IMG/VR virus record: IMGVR_UViG_3300034198_012226
Coordinates: 1-64,000 of that record
Direction: 5' to 3' (one strand)
Origin: a virus
Length of the DNA stretch: 64,000 nucleotides
Position numbers and translations under genes: made by a program. Under the pieces are notes generated by a model. It was not told where the DNA came from and did not search any database. It was given only the letters and a program-made list of their open reading frames with translations. Within the stretch, counting starts at the first letter, position 1. The number at the start of each line of letters is the position of its first letter. This document shows, piece after piece, positions 8,839 to 17,000 of this stretch.

Positions 8839-8847
8839 GGATGGAAC

Positions 8848-10050
8848 ATGCCAGAATTTGCATCATCGAACCTCGTTGAGCTGCGGCTCATCGAAGAAAC
8901 CGACTTCGGCGTCACGCCAGCCGGTAACCCAAACAAGCTGCGTATGACCGGCGAATCGCTGTCGTTCTCGATCTCCAAGTCCGAGTCGGCTGAGATCGTG
9001 TCCGACCGCCAGACCACCGACCTGATCGAGACCGGTGCTTCGGCTGCTGGCGGCGTCAACTTCGAGATGTCGTACAAGGAATTCGACACCCTGCTGCGCG
9101 CCGCGCTGATGTCCATCTGGGCACCATACGGTACCAATGGCGTCGGTACTTCGTTCCAGGCCACCACCACGGCCACCACCATCGTCGCAGGCACCGCGCC
9201 GACCGGAAGCTCGTCGTTCACGGGTGCTAACGGCCCCTCGCTTGGCCAGTGGTTCCAGTTCAATTGCGCGGGTCATGCGATGGACAAGAAGTTCTTCCGC
9301 GCCCACAGCTCGACCCCTGCCACGGCCACCACCATCACCCTGGACCCATCAACGCCGTGTGTCGTTGACGCCACCGCCAAGGCCGCTACGGTCTCGACCT
9401 CGCGCTTGACCAACGGCGTTATCAAAAAGTCGTTTACCATCGAGCGTGCTCACCTCGACGTAAACCAGTTCTTCCAGTTCAAGGGCATGGTCCCATCGAA
9501 GATCAACCTGTCGATGTCGTCCGGCGCCATCGTCACCGGCTCTATCGAATTCATGGGCAAGGAAGGCACTCGTTCGAGCGTCACGGCCCTGGGCGGTTCG
9601 CCGATTTCGTCGCAAACCTTCGACGTGATGAACGCCATCACGGGCGTCGGCCAGGTGCTGGAAGGTGGCTCGCCGATGACCGGCACCACGATCAAGAAGC
9701 TCGACCTGTCCATCGACAACACCCTGCGCGGCCAGGACGGCATCGGCATCCGTGGTAACGCCAACATCGGCCTGGGCACCCTGAAGGTCACCGGCTCGAT
9801 GGACGTGTACCTTGCCGATGGCACGCTGTACGACAAGTTCCTGAACAACGTCCGTACCAGCCTGAACTTCGTCCTGAGCGACAACGCCAAGAACGGCTAT
9901 GCCTTCAGCATCCCAGGCATGAAGTTCGGCGACGCCAAGGTCAACGCTGGCTCGAAGGACAGCGACTGCATGATCTCGATCCCGTTCACCGGCCTGAAAG
10001 ACATCGCAACCGGCAAGACGATCTTCATCGACAAGATGGGCGTGGCGTAA
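8848..10050 (+). CDS. major tail tube protein
   Basis: A 400-residue, Thr/Ser/Gly-rich, predicted beta protein just before the tail chaperone genes and ahead of a strong terminator, as expected for the tail tube subunit. The size suggests an extra surface domain. The AATLE-like N-terminus (SSNLVELRLIEETDFGVTP) is typical of tube proteins. AAGGATGGAAC precedes the ATG. Confidence 0.75.
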   Translation: MPEFASSNLVELRLIEETDFGVTPAGNPNKLRMTGESLSFSISKSESAEIVSDRQTTDLIETGASAAGGVNFEMSYKEFDTLLRAALMSIWAPYGTNGVGTSFQATTTATTIVAGTAPTGSSSFTGANGPSLGQWFQFNCAGHAMDKKFFRAHSSTPATATTITLDPSTPCVVDATAKAATVSTSRLTNGVIKKSFTIERAHLDVNQFFQFKGMVPSKINLSMSSGAIVTGSIEFMGKEGTRSSVTALGGSPISSQTFDVMNAITGVGQVLEGGSPMTGTTIKKLDLSIDNTLRGQDGIGIRGNANIGLGTLKVTGSMDVYLADGTLYDKFLNNVRTSLNFVLSDNAKNGYAFSIPGMKFGDAKVNAGSKDSDCMISIPFTGLKDIATGKTIFIDKMGVA

Positions 10051-10066
10051 TCCCCACATCCTGACT

Positions 10067-10096
10067 AAAAAGGCCCTCCGGGGCCTTTTTATTTTT
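10067..10096 (+). terminator. rho-independent terminator after tail tube gene
   Basis: AAAAAGGCCC and GGGCCTTTTT form a hairpin with a tight loop and a T tract. It ends the tube transcript just before a new promoter. Confidence 0.9.
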
Positions 10097-10097
10097 C

Positions 10098-10127
10098 TTG
10101 CTGGAATTGTTTTCCATGGGGTAAGAT
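10098..10127 (+). promoter_or_regulatory. promoter for tail chaperone genes
   Basis: TTGCTG, 18 bases, then TAAGAT, immediately after the terminator and 60 bases before the next start codon. Confidence 0.55.
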
Positions 10128-10186
10128 GCAGCCCTGCATCAGCAAGATGTATTACCTAATCGAATTCACCTACCCGGAGATACACC

Positions 10187-10669
10187 ATGGAAGTCCAAGG
10201 CCAGAACACCACCGTCACCTCGATCAACGCCGCTGTCGCCATCCAGAAGAACGCCTCGGCCGTCCTGGAAATGATCGACATTTTCGATGAGTTCGCCACC
10301 GACGCGGCCCTCGAAACTGGCGGTGCATGGGTCACCTACCGTGGTGCGACCCGCTTCAAGATCGCCCGCGCCAACAACGACCTGTACGGCGCTGCGCTGA
10401 CCAAGGCTATCCAGGAAAACCAGGAAGAACTGAAGAAGGGCACCCCGGAATCGGAAGCCCTGTCCGAGCGCCTGATGCTGGAAGTCATGGCCGAGACCAT
10501 CCTGGTCGGCTTCGAGCACGTCAAGTACAAGCGCCAGCCGGTCGAATACTCGAAGGCCGTCGCCGTCGAGATGCTGGCCCACAATGACTTCCGTCTGTGG
10601 GTGAAGCGCCAGTCGGAAAACCGCGAATACTTCAAGGCTGTCCTGGTCGAAGAAGCCGCAAAAAACTAA
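10187..10669 (+). CDS. tail assembly chaperone G
   Basis: A 160-residue protein located between tail tube and tape measure genes, the invariant place of the G/GT chaperones in long-tailed siphoviruses. It is helical and acidic. Its last codons run over a slippery A AAA AAC directly before the TAA stop, allowing a longer GT product. It would coat the tape measure before tube assembly. Confidence 0.82.
   Translation: MEVQGQNTTVTSINAAVAIQKNASAVLEMIDIFDEFATDAALETGGAWVTYRGATRFKIARANNDLYGAALTKAIQENQEELKKGTPESEALSERLMLEVMAETILVGFEHVKYKRQPVEYSKAVAVEMLAHNDFRLWVKRQSENREYFKAVLVEEAAKN
10660..10666 (+). other. -1 programmed frameshift slippery heptamer
   Basis: A AAA AAC in the G frame (GCA AAA AAC TAA), an X XXY YYZ heptamer of the most efficient bacterial type. 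A -1 slip bypasses the adjacent TAA and enters the T frame at base 666 of this block, with the next codons reading LREHLAWELEW. Confidence 0.88.
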
Positions 10670-11004
10670 GGGAACACCTTGCCTGGGAACTCGAATGGGG
10701 TTCCCACCTGAAGTCGCTTCTGGAGATGCAGGCCACCATGGGGGTCACACCCCTGGCCCTCAAGAAGCGAGTCCTGCTCAAGCCAGGACTCCGCAAGTTC
10801 AAGCTGATGTTCCAAGACCTCTCCGCGCAGCGCCTGTTCAACCAGGCTGGAGTGCAGTCGATCCAGATCAGCGAGATCAAATCCTACCTGGACATCCTGG
10901 GGGAGCGGCGCAAGGAGCATCGCAAGGTGTACCTCCGGATGATCCTCGACATGGATACCGTCTTCATGGACTACGTCCGGAAGAAGATGGAAAAGAACAA
11001 GTAG
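10666..11004 (+). CDS. T extension of the GT tail chaperone (made by -1 frameshift)
   Basis: This open frame has no good start of its own. It is in the -1 frame relative to G and contributes about 112 residues, giving a GT protein near 272 residues. It is helical and basic (LKKRVLLKPGLRKFKL, then RKKMEKNK at the end), as expected for the part that recruits tail tube subunits. The frame ends at the terminator hairpin. Confidence 0.82.
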   Translation, partial: LREHLAWELEWGSHLKSLLEMQATMGVTPLALKKRVLLKPGLRKFKLMFQDLSAQRLFNQAGVQSIQISEIKSYLDILGERRKEHRKVYLRMILDMDTVFMDYVRKKMEKNK

Positions 11005-11026
11005 CCCTCCTCGTGAGGGCTTTTTT
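11004..11026 (+). terminator. rho-independent terminator after GT
   Basis: GCCCTC and GAGGGC pair over CCTCGT and are followed by TTTTTT. The hairpin begins in the stop codon. Confidence 0.9.
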
Positions 11027-11030
11027 ATTG

Positions 11031-11060
11031 CTGCCAGGATAGCTTGCACTCTGGTAAGAT
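11031..11060 (+). promoter_or_regulatory. promoter for tape measure gene
   Basis: CTGCCA, 18 bases, TAAGAT, with TG one base before the -10 (extended type). It lies between the GT terminator and the tape-measure start. Confidence 0.55.
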
Positions 11061-11091
11061 TCGGGAACCACGAAATTCTGCTAGGAAACTC

Positions 11092-14000
11092 ATGAACGAC
11101 GCCATCTCAACTATCGGACTAGGTGTAGACACCAAGCCGGGTCTCGAACACCTCAAGGAGTTGCGTGCCGCTTTCGCCGGTTTGAAGGCCGACGTGAACG
11201 ACCTCAACAACCTGCGGGCGAGCGCAGATGGCCTCGTCGGCGGGGCCGGAAACGCCTCGGCGAAGCTGACTACACTGAGTGCAGAGTTGAAGGCTGCGAA
11301 GGCGCAACTCGCTGAAATGCAGGCCCTGGCGCAGAACGCCTCCCGCACGGAAGTGTCCACTGCCCAGAGCACGGCCCAGGCCGTCATTACCGCCTCGGGC
11401 GGTAAGCTGCGTGCTGTGGTCGAGGACGAGAAGAAGGCGGCTGAGGCCGTCCAGCGGTACGAGAAAGAGAAGACCGCCACGGTCGTGGAGGAGTCGAAGA
11501 AACGCGAGAACCTGGCCAAACTGAACTACTCGGCCAAGTTCGGTAGCGCCTCGTACAGCATGGGGTCGGTCATCCCCGTCGATCAAGCCCAGGGCAAGAT
11601 CATCCAGAAAATGCTGGAGGATCAAGCGCGCATCATGGAGACCAACGCGGCCCGCCGCACGGCCATGGACAAGGCTGTCGAAGCCGAGCACCGCGCCGGG
11701 ATGCTGGCGTCGGCTGCACTGGACGAAGCGACCCGCGAGAAGATGCTCGCGGATCACGCGGCATACCAGGCAAAGAAGATCGCCCTTGACCGTGAGGCCG
11801 AGCTGCGCCACCAGCAGATGATCCTGGAAAGCTCCGTCAAGGACGCCGCCGCCTTGCAGGCCCGCCTGGAGGAGACCCGCCGCTTCATGCAGGCCGAGGC
11901 CAACCTCCAGAACAAGGAAGCCTACGCTCGCAAGCTGGCCGAGCAGGATCAGGAATACAAGCTCCATCTGCTGCGCCAGGAGGAGTACGCCGCACGTCAC
12001 CGTGAGCTGGAAGCGACCTTCCGCGCCGCCGAGGTGGAAGCGAACCGCCTGAAGCTGCTTGCCCAGAACCAGCAGTACCAGCTCCACCTGATGTCCCAAG
12101 CCGAGCACCTGAAGGAGTGGAAGCAGATCCAGGCCCTGATCGCCAATGACGAGCGGGAAGCCAAGCGACTGAAGCTCCTGGAGCAAGATCAGGATTACAA
12201 GCTGCACCTGGCTCGCCAGGCCGAGTATCAGGCGCGTCACCGCGAGCTGGAGGCTACGTTCCGTCAGGCCGACCTGGACGCACAGAAGGCGAACCTGCTG
12301 GCCCAGAATCAGCAGTACCAGCTCCATCTGCTGGCCCAGAGCGAGGCCCTGGCCAAGCACAAAGCTGCACAGCGTGCCATGGTGCAGGACGCCAACTTCA
12401 CGACTGCCCCGTTGTCGAGCCAGGTTCGCACCGTTGGCCGCGCCAAGGCGCTGGTGGACAACGGCCAGGCTGACCTCGCCCGTGACGTGTACGGGCCAGC
12501 AGCAGTTGGTGCTGTAGGCAAGCTGGACGCCATGATCGCCCAGTTGAATGCAACCCAAACGCAGGGCCATGGCATCAAGTCCGAAGCCGCCAAGCGCCAG
12601 CAGCACCTGACCCAGTCGATGAACGACGCCCACTCGGCTGCTCGCGGCCTTGCAGGGGGCCTCGGCCAGCTCTGGGTGACCTGGGGTAGCACCGTGCCGC
12701 TGATCGCTGGCGCGGCCATCTCTGGCTCGATGGCGAAGGTCTTCACGGCGGGTAAGGATGTCGAATTCCAGCTCCAGTTCCTGAAGGCGCTGTCGGACGA
12801 TGTCAAGGCCCCGGACATCAACATGGATGGTTTCATGACCATCACCCAGGGTTCGATGTCCAGCGTCAAGGAGGCCGCGCAGGGTATGCGTGCGCTGGCC
12901 CAGGCTGGCCTCGACCAGAAGTCGGCCCTGGCTGCGCTGCCGGACGTACTTGACCTTGCGGCTATTGGCGAGATGAAGGTCGGCCAGGCCGCGATCACCG
13001 CGACCGGCGTCGTCAACGCATTCGGTCTTTCCATGACCGACATCGGTCGTGTGGGCGACGTGTTTGCCCGCGTCGCTGCGGCGTCGAACACCTCGGTTGC
13101 CGCCATGACCGAGTCGATGAAGCAAGCCTCGACGGTCGGCGACATGTTCGGCCTGACCCTGGAGCAGGCGTCCGCGTCTATCGGCGTGCTGGCACAGCGA
13201 AACATCCTGGGCACCTCGGCCGGTACCGCGCTGACCACCGCGCTGAAGAACATCTACGAGCCGACCGCCAAGGCGAAGGCCGCGCTCGACGCGCTCAACA
13301 TCACGACCGACGATGGTAAGGGTGGTCTGAAGGACTACACCCAGATGATGGACGAGCTGCGCCTGAAGCTCTCCCAGTTGAACGATTCCGACAAGGCTGT
13401 CTTCCTGGGCACCATCTCCGACCAGCGCGGCGCAAAGGCCCTGTCGGCGATCACCAAGAACTACGACGAGTATCTGGATTTCCTGGGCAAGACCACGGAA
13501 GCACAGGACTTTATGAGCAAGGGCACGCTGAAGCTCGAAGACACCGTCCAGGGCGCATTGCAGCGCATGGCTAACACGATGGATCACACCTTCGTGCGCG
13601 GCTTCGAGAAGGCACAGCCTGCGATCCGTGGCGTACTGCGTGAGATGACCGCCATCGCTGGTGACCACTCCCTTGAGGAGTGGATTGCCCGTGGTGCTGT
13701 GGGATTCACCCGCCTGACCGCGACCATTGTTGAACACTCAGGTAAGATTCTGTCCCTGGTCGGCGTGTACATGGGCCTGAAGATCGTCAGCTCGCTGACG
13801 AACGCCTTCGTCGCCTACCGCACCCAAGTTGCGATGGCTACACTGGCTACAGCCGCCAATACCGCAGGCACCCAAGCCAATACTGTCGCCCTCACCATGC
13901 AGGAGCGCGCAGCGGCCATGGTCGGCGCTACGGCCATTCGTTCGGCGGGATTCCTGCGCCTGATGACCGCAGCAGCCGGCCCGCTGTCACTGGTCGTGAT

Positions 14001-17000
14001 GGGCCTGGTGACGGCCTACCAACTCTACAACAGCGAGACCGACGAGGCGGCGAACAATCACAACCGTATCATGAATACGGGCGAGACCATCCTCGACTTC
14101 TACAAGCGCCAGACCTCGAAGCTGCAAGACCTGAACCGCGAGCTGGAGCGTAAGAACGAGCTGGAACGCAACCCGAAGGGCAAGGGCAACGACAAGACCG
14201 AGAACCAGGTCGCCGTCGAGAACGCCCAGGCTACCCTTGCCGAGAAGCGTGCTGCGCTGGCCAAGCTGCCGGAGAAAAGCTACTTCGGCGAGAACGGCAC
14301 CTGGAAGATGAATTCGGGCGCTGCGAAGCAGTACGAGTGGGATCGCTACGCCGCTCTGAAGGAAGTCGAGGCGGCTGAGAAGCGCGTCAACGAGCTGCTG
14401 GAGCAGGGCAAGAAGATCGAGATCGAGCGCGGGCAGTACGTCAAGGACAAGGCTCGCGCCAAAGTCCTGACCGACCGCGACCGTACTGCCGAACAGCTCG
14501 AAGACCTGATCGACGCCGCTGGCGGCGTGAAGGGTGACGGCGGTACCGAAGAAACCCGGAAGATGATCCCGGCCCTCCAGGTGATGCTGGAGCAGACCCG
14601 TGCGAACGACAAAAACTACACTCAGTTTATGCCGTTCATCGAAGGTCTCCGGAGCCAGATCAATCAGCTCAAGCCGAAGATGGGTGACCTGAAGGGCGAC
14701 GGCGATAAGGGTAAGAACGACATCTACCGTGCTGCCCAGGCCAAGCTGGATGGCGAGCTGCAACTTGCCAAGGACACCGAAGCAGGCAAGCTGGCCGATA
14801 CCAAGTCGCGTCTGGCTCGCAACGAAATCGGCGACCTTACCGCCATCGCCCAGAACCTGGAGACCGTGAAGGCTGCGCGCAAGGAAGAACTGCGCATCTT
14901 CAAGGAGAAGGAGGAGCTGGCCGCTCGCCAGGAGAATCGTCGCGCCGATCAGCAGCAGATCAGCAACAAGGGCGATCAGACGAAGCGTGCAGACGAACGC
15001 TCCGACAAGGACGCGAACAACCAGCGCCTGGAGTTGCTGGCCAAGTGGTCTGACGACAGCCTGAAGGTCGAGGCTGACCGTCTGCGCAAGCGTGGCGAGC
15101 TGGTCTCGGCATTCCAGAAGGAGTGGGACGCCAAGAACGGCGGCGAGCTGGCGCGCATCACGGGCGACCTGGACTCGGACAAGGTCAAGCCGGAGGACAA
15201 GGAAGCCCTCCGTAGTCGCAAGTCGTACCTGGAGAACCAGCGCGAGACCGGCACCGACACCGCCAAGTTCGAGGAACTGAGCGACGCCTACGACAAGCTG
15301 ATGTCCGACATGGACGAGAAGCTGGCCAATGTGGCGCAGAAGGCATCGGAGTCGAACGGCTTCCTGTCGGATGTGGGCGCTGTGCAGATGGCCGACGCGA
15401 TCCGGGATAAGACCCTCCCGGCAGCGCAGCAGCTTCAGGCCGAGATGGCGGCTGTCGCCGAGCGCCTGGGCGACAACAAGCTCAAGGCCAACGTCAGCAA
15501 GATGGGCGTCGAACTTGCCAAGGAGGCGAACCGCACCAAGAAGGAGTGGATCGACGCTGGCAAGTCCATCGAGAAGTCCCTGTCCGATGCGTTCGGCAAG
15601 GGTGGCAAGGCCGTTGGTGGCCTGGTCTCGGCCCTCATGAAGCAGAAGGCCGAGCAGAAGGATATTGACGACCAGCTCAAGCGTGCGGTCAAGCAAGACC
15701 CGAAGAAGGAGGCTGAACTCCAGGCCGAAGCTGCCCAGAAGACTGCCCAGGTGCAGCTCTCGTCCTATGGCGAGATGGCCAGCGCCGCCAAGTCGTTCTT
15801 CGATGAGAACTCGAAGGGCTACGAGGCCATGCAAGCCGCCGAGCGTGTGTTCCGTGGCTTCGAGATGGCCATGGCGCTGGAATCGTTCCTGGTGAAGCAG
15901 GGATTCATGTCGGCATGGCTGACCGCGTTCACCACGACCAAGACGGCCGAGGTGGCGGCTGAGACGGCCACCCTGGCACCGACCGTGGCAGTCGAAACGG
16001 CGAAGCAGGGCGTCTTCAGCATCACGGCGCTGGCTGGCGCACTTGCTCTGCCTTTCCCGGCCAACCTGCCAGCGTTCGCTGTCGTCGCGGCTATGCTTGC
16101 GGCCATCGGTATCGCCGTCAGCGGCGGCGGTGGTGGCGGCTCGGCACCGAGCGTGTCGGAGCAGCGCCAGAAGTACCAGGGCACCGGCTACAACTACGAC
16201 CCATCGACCGATCCGAAAGACCTCCCTTACGACTGGGAGCTGAAGAAGTCGGAATCGCTGACCAAGGCCCTGGACGCCCTGAAGGACAACTCGGCCATCG
16301 AGCTGCGCTACTCGTCCAGCCAGCTCATGGCACTGGAGAGCATCAAAGCCGGTATCAGCGGCATGGCCGCGTCGATCACCCAGGCCGCTGGCCTGCGCGG
16401 CACCCGCGCTGACGAGCGTGCCCTGGGCGTCTACGACACCCACAGTAAGCTCGGCTTCAGCAGCTCGTCCACGTCGCTCCAGGACAGCGGTATCGTCTTC
16501 TACAAGACGAACCTGGGCTACGTCATGAACGGTGGTGGTCTGGGTGAGTCGTATGCCCAGATGCAGCACAAGAGCAAGTCGTTCTGGGGCCTGTCGAGCG
16601 ACACCGACAACTACACCGTCAAGGACACCCTTGACCCTACCCTGTCCCGTCAGATGGGCCTGGTGGTCAAGGACATGTACAGCTCGATCTCGAACGCGGC
16701 TGTCGAGTTCGGCCAGGACAAGGCTACGGTTGATCGCCGCCTGGGCAACATGAGCCTGCAACAGGCTGGCCTGAGCTACATCAGTCTGAAGGGCCTGTCG
16801 CAGGAGGACGCACAGAAGGAGCTGGAGGCGATCTTCAGCAACATGGGCGACCAGATGGCACGCGCCATCATGCCTGGTCTGGATGCCTTCGAGCAGGCCG
16901 GTGAGGGCTACTACGGCACCGTGATGCGCGTGTCGTCGTCCATCGAGTCGGCCAACTATACGATGCAGAAGCTCGGCATCGCTGCTGCCGACTTCAACAG

